A stretch of DNA of 64,000 nucleotides from Bog-756 sp963718405 (GTDB lineage: Bacteria > Actinomycetota > Acidimicrobiia > Acidimicrobiales > RAAP-2). Below the pieces are notes generated by a model. The model searched no databases. It was given only the letters and a program-made list of their open reading frames with translations, and had not been told where the DNA came from. A program made the position numbers and the translations under genes. The stretch is from the NCBI GenBank assembly GCA_963718405.1, contig CAVQYZ010000001.1, forward strand, positions 310,001 to 374,000, given 5' to 3'. Positions 1-8,338 of this stretch are shown here, one piece after another. Position 1 is the first letter of the stretch. Each line of letters starts with the position of its first letter.

Positions 1-2
1 TC

Positions 3-290
3 GGCGGGGGCGCCAACTCGGACCAGTGGGCCCAGATTCATGCCGATGTGCTCGACCGGGAGATCCGCCAGGTGGCGGACCCGGTGCTGGCCAACGTGCG
101 GGGTGCGGCTCTCATCACCTTGGTCGGGTTGGGCCGGGTGTCGGTGGCGGACATTCCGGCCATGGTCGAGGTGCGTCGGGTCTTCACTCCGGATCGGTCG
201 ACCACCGACGAGTACGACACGCTGTTCCGCGAGTTCGTCAACCTCTACAAGCAGACCAAGGGCATCTTCAAGCGGCTCAACCGGTTCTGA
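3..290 (+). CDS. FGGY-family carbohydrate kinase, C-terminal part (xylulokinase-like)
   Basis: Only the last 95 codons are present; the gene begins before the window. The reading frame is open from base 3 to a TGA at 288-290. The visible part opens with GGGANSDQWAQIHADVL, which matches the GGGA..s..WxQ..AD stretch of the C-terminal ATPase lobe of FGGY sugar kinases, and ends in a helical tail (LYKQTKGIFKRLNRF). The family phosphorylates pentuloses, glycerol or related polyols in the cytoplasm. The substrate cannot be read from this fragment; xylulokinase-like is inferred from the tail. The in-frame GTG at 48 is not the real start. Confidence 0.75.
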   Translation, partial: GGGANSDQWAQIHADVLDREIRQVADPVLANVRGAALITLVGLGRVSVADIPAMVEVRRVFTPDRSTTDEYDTLFREFVNLYKQTKGIFKRLNRF

Positions 291-398
291 GCCGTGGCGG
301 TCGGTGCGGGCCGGCGGGTTCAGGACCGGCGGTGCCGGTCGACCGGGCCCGGTAGCCACGCTTCGCCGGTCGGCCACGTGACCTCATCTGCTGCCGTT

Positions 399-1226
399 CT
401 ACTTGGTGGCCACCACCACGTCCTGCATGCGCTTGTACCCGAAGTGAATCGGTCCGCTGACCGTCAGGAGGGCGTCCTGATGGAGTTGGAGAACGTACTC
501 ATCGAGGTAGGCCACGGCCCGGTCCGGGACATCGACTTTTTGCACTGCGAACCTTCCCGAGGCGTCGAAGTTCATGTCCGGCATCACCGGCTTGGGCTCG
601 TGGGTGACGTGTGCTTCGAACATCATCCAGGTGGAATAACTGATCCCGCCCGGGCGGAGCACTCTCCTGATCTCCCGGAGGTAGTTCTGCGATGCGTCGG
701 GCTGCAGGTGGGAGAAGATCGAATGGGCGAACACGAAGTCGAACGAGTTGTCGGGATAGGGAAAGGTGAAGGTCTCCGCCGAGGGAAGGGAGTCGTCGCG
801 TTGGTAGTGGGTATTGAAGAGCGGCGTGTACCGGAAGGTGAAATTGGGGAAGCGCGTAGTGATGTTTTCCTGACACCACGTGATGAGCTCTTCCACGATG
901 TCGAATCCCTCATAACGGGCCTTGGGGTCGAGGTAGTCGCAGAGGTACCGGGCGGTCCGACCGATGCCACATCCGATGTCCAGGACATCGTGGTCAGGAC
1001 GAAGTCCGGCCATGTTCATGCGCCCCATGGTGGTGAGGGCCAAGTCGTCGAAGGCCGCCGCGGCTCCCACCGCGGCCTTCAGCCTCGGGCTGGGAACCGG
1101 AATGGAGGCCTCGGCCTGGAACAATCGGGTGCCGAGCCCGACGTCGGAGCGCGGAGTAGTTGAAGCTGGGCCGAGCAGTCGCCGCACCTTGGAGCCGAAC
1201 CGGTGCAATGTCCCGTTTGGCGTCAT
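399..1226 (-). CDS. Class I SAM-dependent methyltransferase
   Basis: 275 residues. The SAM-binding motif I is clear at about residue 80 (DVLDIGCGIGRTARYL), followed by an acidic motif II (YEGFDIVEE) and motif IV/post-motif segments (FDFVFAHSIFSHL, REIRRVLRPGG) typical of the Methyltransf_11/25 group. About 75 residues precede motif I, long for this fold, and may form a substrate-binding cap. The acceptor is unknown; the neighbouring second methyltransferase and the sugar kinase fragment do not settle it. The ATG at 1226 is the first in the open frame. No frame break seen. Confidence 0.8.
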   Translation of the reverse strand: MTPNGTLHRFGSKVRRLLGPASTTPRSDVGLGTRLFQAEASIPVPSPRLKAAVGAAAAFDDLALTTMGRMNMAGLRPDHDVLDIGCGIGRTARYLCDYLDPKARYEGFDIVEELITWCQENITTRFPNFTFRYTPLFNTHYQRDDSLPSAETFTFPYPDNSFDFVFAHSIFSHLQPDASQNYLREIRRVLRPGGISYSTWMMFEAHVTHEPKPVMPDMNFDASGRFAVQKVDVPDRAVAYLDEYVLQLHQDALLTVSGPIHFGYKRMQDVVVATK

Positions 1227-1442
1227 CCCACCTATTCAATCAGACCACGTTCGACGTTCCCGTTGGCCGGGTCGGTTCCTTGGTCGCCGTCGGGTGCCGG
1301 CAGAGTCGCCACGATGGTGACGACGGCGATGGCTGTGGGCCGCACCTCGACCCGCCGGCACACGACCAGGCCATCGAGTGGTGCTGAATCAGAACGAAGA
1401 ATCAGAGGTGAGTGCCGACAGCCCCGCCAAGGCAGGGAATGG

Positions 1443-2168
1443 TCACTCGGTAGCGGTCCCCTGGGGATCGGTGGTGGCGACGAAGAGCAGATCGAAGGCC
1501 AGCGTGTGGAGGGCGGTCCGCGACGAGGACCAGTTGTTCCGCCGGTCGAGCCAATAGCCCAGCGACGGGAAGAGCTCCCGGAACCGCCGGGAGGGCACCC
1601 CGACCTGATGGAAGACCAGGGCGATGTAGTACGAGAGGAGATAGCCCAGGGCCTCGAACGTCCCGCCGAAGACGTGGACCTCTCCCCGCCCGAACACCTG
1701 GGTCCCGAGCTCGGACAGCCCTTCGGCGGTGTAACGCCAATAATCGTGATCGTCATGCCGGGGCACCGTCGACGGGACGGAGAGGATGACGGTTCCGCCC
1801 GGCTTGAGGATGCGACGGAGTTCGGCCAGTACGTCATGGGGCCGGGTCACGTGCTCCAAAAGCTCCAGGGCCACCACCGTGTCGACGCTTCCGTCCGCCA
1901 GTGGGAGCCTGGTGGCGTCCGAGGCGAAATCGACGTTGGGCAGGACCCGGAGGTCCGTAGCCAGATACCGGGCGGAGCTAGAAGGCGCGAATCTGCGGAT
2001 GACCCCGCACCCTACGTTGACCACCAGGGCGTCCTCGCTCAGCCGCCCGAGCTGCTGGTTGATGAACCGGTCGCGCCGGTGGATGGCATCGTTGCTGCCA
2101 CCGCCGGACTCGGAGGAGTGGCCGAGGCCCGTTCCGTTCATCTGCTTGGACACCGGTCCACACTCCAT
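1443..2168 (-). CDS. Class I SAM-dependent methyltransferase (UbiE/Methyltransf_11 type)
   Basis: About 241 residues. Motif I is slightly unusual (VVNVGCGVIRRFAP) but is followed by good acidic and core motifs (YLATDLRV, DTVVALELLEHV, ELRRILKPGGTVILSVPS). Such genes often methylate small molecules or glycans in surface-polymer clusters, but no acceptor can be named here. It lies just downstream of leuA on the same strand, so it may be cotranscribed. The start is uncertain: ATG at 2213 would overlap leuA by 16 bases, so I chose ATG 2168; ATG 2141 is another option. Confidence 0.75.
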   Translation of the reverse strand: MECGPVSKQMNGTGLGHSSESGGGSNDAIHRRDRFINQQLGRLSEDALVVNVGCGVIRRFAPSSSARYLATDLRVLPNVDFASDATRLPLADGSVDTVVALELLEHVTRPHDVLAELRRILKPGGTVILSVPSTVPRHDDHDYWRYTAEGLSELGTQVFGRGEVHVFGGTFEALGYLLSYYIALVFHQVGVPSRRFRELFPSLGYWLDRRNNWSSSRTALHTLAFDLLFVATTDPQGTATE

Positions 2169-2197
2169 CTCGAGCCGTACATGTGCCCAGGGCCAGG

Positions 2198-3991
2198 CTA
2201 GCGCAGGGTGCATCGTAACCCGGTGGCTGTCGCAGTCAGGTCGGCGGGGCTCCCTTGGAGCGGGCCCGATCGGCCGCGCTCGACCACGGCGCGGAGGGAG
2301 GCGTCAAGGGTGCTCGAGTCCATGCCCACCCCCCACCAGGTCGAGCCATCGGGGGCTTCTGCTTCGACGTAGGCCACGGCGGAGGCGCCGCTGCCCGCAG
2401 TGAGGGCGTGCTGGTTGTAGTCCTTCACCTCGAACTCCACCCCCAACTCGGCTCGCAACGCACCGACCAGGGCATCGATGGGACCGTTACCTTCGCCCAT
2501 GACCGTGCGGGGCTCGCCGTCCACCAGCAGCTGGGCGGTGACCGTCGTCCGGTGGCCGCCGGTGCTGACCTCGCTCCCTATCAGCCGCACCCCGGCGTCC
2601 TCGGTGAGGTAGGTCCTCGTGAAGACGTCCCACATCTCGCCGGCCTTGATCACCGTGCCGCTGTCCTCGGTGATGGCCTGGACTTCTTTGGAGAACTCGA
2701 TTTGGAGCCGACGGGGGAGATCGAGCCCGTGCTCGGTGTCCATCACGTAGGCCACCCCGCCCTTGCCCGACTGACTGTTGACCTGGATGATGGCCTCGTA
2801 GGTCCGTCCGGTGTGGCTGGGGTCGATGGGCAGGTAGGGCACCTCCCAGTGGTCGTACCGGTCGCCGATGGCGGCGAAGCCCTTCTTGATGGCGTCCTGG
2901 TGGGATCCGGAAAAGGCTGTGTAGACCAGGTCGCCGGCGTAGGGATGACGGGGGTGAACCGGCATCCGGGTGGCGTACTCGGCCACCCGGCGGACCCGGT
3001 CGATGTCACTGAAGTCGAGGGCCGGATCGATGCCCTGGGAGAACAGGTTCATGGCCAGGGTCACGATGTCGACGTTTCCGGTGCGCTCCCCGTTGCCGAA
3101 CAGCGTCCCCTCCACCCGATCGGCGCCGGCCAGGACGGCCAGTTCGGCCGCCGCCACTGCGGTGCCCCGGTCGTTGTGGGGGTGGAGGCTGAGGATGATC
3201 GAGTCACGGTCGGCGATGGTCCGGGAGAACCACTCGATGACGTCGGCATAGACGTTGGGTCCGTACATCTCCACCGTATTGGGCAGATTGATGATGATGG
3301 GCCGATCGGGAGTCGGTTGGATGACCTTCATCACCGCCTCGCAGATCTCCACGGCGAACTCGGGCTCGGTTCCGGTGAAGCTCTCCGGCGAGTACTCGTA
3401 GCGGATGTCGGTGCCCGGGATGGTCGACTCGAACTTCTTGCACAGGTGGGCGGCGTTGACGGCGATGTCGATGATGCCGGCACGGTCCAAGCCGAACACC
3501 ACCCGTCGCTGCAGCTCGGACGTCGAATTGTAGAAGTGCACGATGGCCCGGGGGGCACCCTCCAGCGACTCGAAGGTCCGCTCGATGAGCTCCTCCCGAC
3601 ACTGCACCAGTACCTGGATGGTCACGTCGTCGGGGATCAGACCCCCGTCGATGATCTGGCGCTGGAAGTCGAAATCGGTCTGTGAAGCCGAAGGGAAGCC
3701 CACCTCGATCTCCTTGAACCCGATCTCCACCAACGTGGCGAACAGCTGCAGCTTCCGCTCGGGGTCCATCGGGTCGACCAAGGCCTGGTTGCCGTCACGC
3801 AGGTCGACGCTGGCCCACCGGGGGGCTCGGGTGGCCTCGGCGTCGGGCCAGGTCCGGTCGGGGAGGGTGAGGGGGCGGTAGGGGCGGTAGAGATGGAACG
3901 GCATGGGCGAGACGTCACAGGGCATGGCCAGCCGGTGGTGCCCGCCATGGTCATGGCCTGTGGTTGGTCCGGAGTGGGCTTCGGTGCTCAT
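2198..3991 (-). CDS. leuA: 2-isopropylmalate synthase
   Basis: 597 residues, the length of the long actinobacterial LeuA type. It condenses acetyl-CoA with 2-oxoisovalerate, the first committed step of leucine synthesis. The HMGL-like TIM barrel starts at about residue 45 (WASVDLRDGNQALVDPM carries the catalytic RDGNQ), with SLHPHNDRGTAVAA and GNGERTGNVD supplying the metal-binding HxH region and the glycine-rich loop. The C-terminal 150 residues form the LeuA dimer/leucine-binding regulatory domain (GNGPIDALVGAL). Start at ATG 3991 (MSTEAHSG) is preferred over the longer reading from 4096, because the upstream part lies in the leader that holds the attenuator. Intact. Confidence 0.95.
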   Translation of the reverse strand: MSTEAHSGPTTGHDHGGHHRLAMPCDVSPMPFHLYRPYRPLTLPDRTWPDAEATRAPRWASVDLRDGNQALVDPMDPERKLQLFATLVEIGFKEIEVGFPSASQTDFDFQRQIIDGGLIPDDVTIQVLVQCREELIERTFESLEGAPRAIVHFYNSTSELQRRVVFGLDRAGIIDIAVNAAHLCKKFESTIPGTDIRYEYSPESFTGTEPEFAVEICEAVMKVIQPTPDRPIIINLPNTVEMYGPNVYADVIEWFSRTIADRDSIILSLHPHNDRGTAVAAAELAVLAGADRVEGTLFGNGERTGNVDIVTLAMNLFSQGIDPALDFSDIDRVRRVAEYATRMPVHPRHPYAGDLVYTAFSGSHQDAIKKGFAAIGDRYDHWEVPYLPIDPSHTGRTYEAIIQVNSQSGKGGVAYVMDTEHGLDLPRRLQIEFSKEVQAITEDSGTVIKAGEMWDVFTRTYLTEDAGVRLIGSEVSTGGHRTTVTAQLLVDGEPRTVMGEGNGPIDALVGALRAELGVEFEVKDYNQHALTAGSGASAVAYVEAEAPDGSTWWGVGMDSSTLDASLRAVVERGRSGPLQGSPADLTATATGLRCTLR

Positions 3992-4094
3992 CGGTGATAC
4001 TCCCAATGTTGGTGTGGCCTGCCTGGTGGTCGGGGTGCCGCTGGTGGTCGAGTGGGGGTTGGCGGATCCGGTGGCGCTTCGGACCCGGCCAAAC

Positions 4095-4126
4095 AAAAAA
4101 CCCCCTGGCCGATTCGGCTCAGGAGG
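4095..4126 (-). terminator. Intrinsic terminator/attenuator in the leuA leader
   Basis: Read on the minus strand, 4126-4101 forms a GC-rich hairpin: CCTCCTGAGCCG pairs with CGGCCAGGGGG around an AAT loop, with a single bulged A and one G-T pair. A run of six T (4100-4095) follows directly. It lies between the leader peptide stop (4157) and the leuA start (3991), exactly where a transcription attenuator is expected. I did not work out the competing antiterminator pairing. Confidence 0.85.
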
Positions 4127-4156
4127 TTGCGGGCGAACGCGATGTGGCGCTCGCCG

Positions 4157-4192
4157 TTAGGTAAGAAGGAGTTCCGTGGTGCGTGCGAACAT
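4157..4192 (-). CDS. leuL: leuA leader peptide (attenuation)
   Basis: A short reading frame on the minus strand, ATG at 4192 to TAA at 4157, encodes MFARTTELLLT: eleven residues with three consecutive leucine codons (CTC CTT CTT) close to the stop. A purine-rich AGAGGG stretch lies just before the ATG. It is followed 30 bases later by the intrinsic terminator and then by leuA. This is the classical layout of ribosome-mediated attenuation: scarce Leu-tRNA stalls the ribosome on the Leu codons and would favour antitermination. Too small to be found by normal gene callers. Confidence 0.85.
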   Translation of the reverse strand: MFARTTELLLT

Positions 4193-4390
4193 GACCCTCT
4201 AATGGTGCCAGGCGGTTCCGCATCCGTCAAGGACCCGGGTCGGACAGTCCCGGGTCACAGGGTTCCTCGAGCCTGGCGGCCTGCGGTTCGCCGGGGCCGG
4301 TGGGACCCGCCAGGGCGGTCAGCCCCCGGCACCTCGCTGACCTGGGCCGGAGTACCCAGCTGTAACGGAGGCGCAGCCCGGACGTTGTAA

Positions 4391-4438
4391 GTAGGTGGAG
4401 TCGCTAAGCGATTCCCTTTCAGGGGGATGTGCACCTAC
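4391..4438 (+). promoter_or_regulatory. Predicted structured 5' leader of secreted-family copy 1
   Basis: GTAGGTG (4391-4397) is complementary to CACCTAC (4432-4438). Inside lie GAGTCGC/GCGATTC closed by TAA, and a small CCCT/AGGG hairpin, which together resemble a three-way junction 40 bases before the ATG at 4481. The right arm contains CAGGGGGATGTGC, similar to CAGGGGGATCTGC in the leaders of copies 3 and 4. Function unknown; pairing was found by eye only. Confidence 0.4.
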
Positions 4439-4480
4439 GCCATCTGGGGCAATGGGCAACAAACTACTAAGGAGCAATAC

Positions 4481-5127
4481 ATGATTCGCAAGATGCTTGT
4501 GATCGCTGCCGCGGTCGCTATGCCTGTCAGCATTATCGCCGTCAGTGGCGGTATCGCCGGTGCCTCGAACCCCCACGCCGGGAGTGCGACCACCGACACC
4601 ATCATCTGTACGAAGATCACCGGCTCGGTGAAGTTCTCGCCTGCGCTGAACACCAAGGGCTACACCGACGGTGTGACGACCACCACGGTCTCGGCCACGT
4701 TGACGCGGCTGCACTGTCAAGGGTACCTACGCCGACAAGGTGACCAGCGGCGCGGTGTCCGGCACGATCAAGAGCACTAAAGGCAAGGGTGGTACGTGCG
4801 GCCGGTGTGGCCGCCAAGGCCATCACCGATGCCGGCACCTTGACCACGAAGTGGAAGGCCACTCCCGCGGTCCCCAACTCCGGGCTCAACATCAAGAGCG
4901 TCGCTGGTGGGATCAAGAACAACCATGGGACGTTCACCATCCCGGGCACGACCAAGGGAACTGCCGCCGGCTCGTTCCAGGGCGCCAATAAGGGTGTATC
5001 GGACAAGACTGTGGCGCAGACCACTGACACCGTGACCCAGCTGGCCACGGCTTGTGGGAGCAAGAATGGCCTCAGCTCACTCGCCATCGAGACTGAGCCC
5101 GGAGTCACCCCCATCAGCCTCGGCTGA
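4481..5127 (+). CDS. Secreted Ser/Thr-rich protein, family copy 1 (two frame breaks)
   Basis: First of four related genes in the window. Starts at ATG 4481 after AAGGAG (4469-4474). MIRKMLVIAAAVAMPVSIIA then AGAS is a classical signal peptide (about 27 residues). The mature part is small, rich in Thr, Ser, Gly and Lys, with no recognised domain. Compared with copy 2, an extra base near 4706 (ACGCGGCTGC against ACCGGTTGT) and another near 4802 (TGCGGCCGG against TGCGCCGG) break the frame; correcting both restores a protein of about 215 residues ending ...ETEPGVTPISLG at 5127. Could be assembly error or real decay. Role unknown; export to the cell surface or medium is inferred from the signal peptide. 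Confidence 0.7.
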
Positions 5128-5140
5128 CCACACGTTGACA

Positions 5141-5199
5141 CCCGGTTAGCCGGGTAATCCGCACCGACAAAGGGCGGGGCTTCGGCCCCGTCCTTTGTC
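5141..5199 (+). terminator. Double-hairpin 3' end of secreted-family copy 1
   Basis: Two hairpins follow the stop codon. The first is CCCGG-TTAG-CCGGG (5141-5154). The second (5166-5199) is a long perfect stem, GACAAAGGGCGGGGC against GCCCCGTCCTTTGTC with a TTCG loop and one G-T pair, a very stable terminator-like structure. The same pair of hairpins follows all four copies of the family. Confidence 0.75.
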
Positions 5200-5402
5200 A
5201 TGTCCGGGCGGATACGCTTTTCCCGACAGGGAAGGCCCCTGTACTCGTCCATCGGAGGTGCGCCCTATGTACTTCGATCATGTAGTGACGCGCCATCTGG
5301 TCGACAGTGCGATGGCTCCGAACGGATTAGCCTCGGGGTAGCTCGAATTTGGCTGACGGGTGGAGCGCACGCTACGAAGTCAGTTCCGACGAAGGAGTTC
5401 GA

Positions 5403-6170
5403 GTGATACCAGAGAGCATCAACGCCTTCCTACGCGCCGGTGGCGATCCCGAAGGGTGTGAACGAATCGGTCCATTTCTGATCCGGTTGACCCGTAATAC
5501 GAAGCACCCGATGTTGAACTATGCCGTGCCGGACGACCAGGCGCGGCCGTCAGTTGCTGACGTTGAAGCCCTCGTCGGGGCGTTTGAATCGAGAGGCCTG
5601 CTGCCCCGATTGGAGTATGCGAGTAGCGGGGCCCCGGCCTTGGAGGAAATCCTCCACCGACAGGGATTCTCCACCGAAGCTCACCTGACGGTCATGGTCT
5701 GTCGGCCCGGTGAGGAACGGTTGGCTGAGGTACCCCCAGGGTTCGAGGTGGTCCTCGCCCGTTCCGACGAAGACCATGCCGATGCCATCGTCGTCGCCGA
5801 CCAAGCCTACGGGGAACCAAGTGGCCCGCCCGACCGAACCAGGATCGAGGGTCGACGTCGCCAGGTCCAACATGGTGGGGCGGTCGTTCTCGTTCGTCAC
5901 CTGGAGTCGGGGGCACCGGCCGGCTCCGGGCTGTTTCCGGAGCCTCGGGCCGGAGTGACGGAGCTGGCCGGCGTGGGCACGGCCGATGCGTTTCGGAGAC
6001 GGGGGGTGGCGTCGGTGGTGACGTCCTGCCTGCTCGAGTCAGCATTCGAGGCTGGGGTGCAACTGGTATGGCTCACTCCCGAACACATCGAGAGTCAGCG
6101 CATCTATTCGCGGGTGGGCTTCACCCGAGCCCCATGCGAGATGGTTCACATCTCCCGGCCGAGGCCCTGA
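5403..6170 (+). CDS. GNAT-family N-acetyltransferase
   Basis: 255 residues from GTG 5403, chosen because AAGGAG (5392-5397) sits at ideal spacing; the frame is open further up to 5349. The C-terminal half holds the GNAT acetyl-CoA site: TELAGVGTADAFRRRGVASVV matches motif A (V.t...RRrGva), followed by LVWLTPEHIESQRIYSRVGF with the usual final Y..xGF. The N-terminal half is divergent and may be a second, degenerate GNAT fold. Substrate unknown. It converges on the MFS gene with only six bases between stops, so the pair may share a terminator, but none is evident. Confidence 0.8.
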   Translation: MIPESINAFLRAGGDPEGCERIGPFLIRLTRNTKHPMLNYAVPDDQARPSVADVEALVGAFESRGLLPRLEYASSGAPALEEILHRQGFSTEAHLTVMVCRPGEERLAEVPPGFEVVLARSDEDHADAIVVADQAYGEPSGPPDRTRIEGRRRQVQHGGAVVLVRHLESGAPAGSGLFPEPRAGVTELAGVGTADAFRRRGVASVVTSCLLESAFEAGVQLVWLTPEHIESQRIYSRVGFTRAPCEMVHISRPRP

Positions 6171-6176
6171 CAGTTG

Positions 6177-7416
6177 TCACGTCGCCTGCTCGGGGTAGTC
6201 CTTCATCGTTCGCATCGGGGACGCCAGCAGCCACACCCCGGCCAGAGCCTCACCGCCCATGGCCATCCACAGGGTGGTCCTCAGGCCGATGGCCGCACCG
6301 ATCGCCCCTCCCGCCAGGGCGCCGATCGGCAGTACCCCGAAGACCACGAACCGTATGGTGGCGTTCATCCGGCCGAGCATGGCCTCAGGACACAGTCGCT
6401 GCCGGAAGCTCACCTGGTTGATGTTGTAGACGACGGTCGTGAACGAACTGAGGAAGAACCCGGCGGCAAAAAACAGGACGCCGAGGCCCGGGCTGGCCAG
6501 GGGAATGAGCAAGCCCCCCACCGCGGCGAGACTGCTCAACAGTGTGGCTCGGGCTCCCCCGAACCTGCGGGCCAGCGGTGAGGCGGCAAACGCGGCCAGA
6601 ACGCCACCGACGCCGCCTGCGGCGAAGGCCAGTCCGATGATCGCCGGTTTGGCATGCACGATCGTTACGAGAAAAATGACCTCAACTGCGGTTTGGACCC
6701 CACTGAAGAGGTTGGAGGTTGCCGTGGTGGCGGTTATCGCTCGCAGGACCGGTTGCCCGAAGACGTAGCGAAGACCCTCGCCAATGTCGTGTCGTAGTCG
6801 TGGACGTCCCTCTTCGGTAACGGCCGGTGCCGACCTCGGGCTTTCGGATTCCGCCGATCGCCGCGGCAGAGACGAGAAAGCTCGCGGCGTCGACAGCCAC
6901 GGCATAGGGCCCACCGATGGCCTGGACGAGACCTCCAGCCAGGCTGGGGCCGGCAATCTGGGCTACCTGTTGGCTGCCGGTGAGCTTGGCGTTGCCTTCG
7001 ACCAGGTGCTCCCGCCCGACCAGCGAGGGTAGGTACGACTGATAGGCCACATCGAAGAACACCGTGAACACACCGGTTACCAGGGCCACGATGTAGAGCT
7101 GGGGGAGCCCCAGAACGCCGTAGGCGTAGGCCACTGGTACCGAACCCAAAGCCAAAAGGCGGCCGAGGTCAGCAATGATCATGACCGGACGCCGTCGGAG
7201 TCGGTCGACCCAAGCACCAGCGGGCAGGCCGATGGCGAGGAAGGCCGCCGTTGATGCCGCCGTCAGCACTCCCATCTCGAACGGCGTGGCTGCCAAGGAC
7301 CGAACGGCGACCAGAGGTATGGCCAGAAGACTTACCTGGCTGCCGAGCTCGCTGACCGTCTCCCCGCCCCACAGGAGGCGGAAGTCACGGTGCCTGAAGA
7401 GTCCTCCACGGGCCAT
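6177..7416 (-). CDS. MFS transporter (MFS_3/EntS-like exporter), one frame break
   Basis: About 413 residues once the frame is joined. The N-terminal half (7416 down to about 6840) begins MARGGLFRHRDFRLLWGGE, the usual start of the MFS_3 group, and carries the loop 2-3 signature GAWVDRLRRRPVMIIADLGR. The C-terminal half (6840 to 6177) continues with helices such as PLARRFGGARATLLSSLAAV. The frame changes near 6840, within the central loop, where the sequence otherwise stays co-linear with the family. About 11-12 hydrophobic segments. Likely drug or siderophore efflux at the cytoplasmic membrane; substrate not determined. Confidence 0.75.
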
Positions 7417-7524
7417 CAGCGAACTCTAGGGACAGAGTCCCGTGACCTTTGATGCAACCACTTCTTGATGCAACCACTTCGTCGACTCGGCCACCTCCGG
7501 TTGCAGCAGGCCTGGCCTCAGGCG

Positions 7525-8327
7525 TCAGGTGTGCACCCAAGCGACCTTGAAAGCAGTCCCGCCGCTGGTAAGGGCGGAGGGGCGGGCCTTGGTGGTCTTC
7601 GAGTCCTTCGTCGTCATGGTGAGCTTGGTCGACTTGAACGCGGAGGAGGAGATGGCCACGCCGTTGGCGGTGGCGTTGGTGAAGGAAACTGACCCGAAGT
7701 CGGCCAGCGGTCCGATGGTGCAATTGCTTCCGGTGCAGGGGTCTTCGGCGACCCATTCGGCTGAGGACGCCTTGGGGAGCACGGTGGCCGATTGTTTGGT
7801 GGTGTAGTGCCAGATCACCGAGCCATCATGGATCTCCTCGATTTGCAGGACGAAGTTCTTGCCCGATCCTGAAACCTCGGCACCGATGGTGTCGCCCGGA
7901 GTGACCGGGTATCCCGAAGTGAGGTACACGACCGACCTCGGTACCATCTCGAACCAGGCGTAGTAGTCGGGTGTTTTGCCGGAGCAGTCCGAATCGGTGC
8001 CGATCTGCTCGAGGGTGTGATCTGTCCCCGACAGCCCATCGATGCCGACCCAGAATGCAGCCAGTTGGGTGGCGGTGCTCGGACAGGTGGCCTTGGGCTG
8101 GACCCAGCTTCCCTGGACTTTGGTGAAGGTCGTACCGCTGACCCCGTACCCGGCCCAGTCCAGGGAGGATTGGGCTCCGTAACTGACGTTGAGCCCAGCC
8201 TGATGAGCAGGGGGCGCGGTGCGGCGGGTGCGGCCACAGGCGTTGGAGCGCCGGCGCCTACACCGAGCAGCCCGGTCATCAGTAACGCCATACCGGTGGC
8301 AAGCCGAACTGCCCTAACTCGCTTCAC
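7525..8327 (-). CDS. Secreted G1-family (eqolisin, glutamic) endopeptidase, one frame break
   Basis: Starts at GTG 8327 with a signal peptide (KRVRAVRLATGMALLMTGLL). After a frame change at a C-run near 8215 the mature protein reads clearly as Peptidase G1/A4: SLDWAGYGVS, VQGSWVQP, AFWVGIDG, then LEQIGTDSDC with the putative catalytic Gln, YYAWFEMVP, and SAEWVAEDP with the putative catalytic Glu. This family uses a Gln/Glu dyad and is usually active at acid pH. About 265 residues in all. It begins 11 bases after the anti-sigma-like gene on the same strand, so an operon with the ECF sigma factor is likely. Assignment rests on motif order seen by eye. Confidence 0.8.
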
Positions 8328-8338
8328 CAGCGCATCAC

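Noticed and set aside
2255..3685. A 476-codon open frame on the plus strand opposite leuA
   Set aside because: It is the antisense shadow of leuA, which has all family motifs; GC-rich DNA gives long open antisense frames.
5267..5341. A 24-codon frame with a GGAGG about nine bases upstream, before the GNAT gene
   Set aside because: Too short and with no context (no codon pattern typical of a leader peptide); the GNAT gene has its own strong ribosome site.
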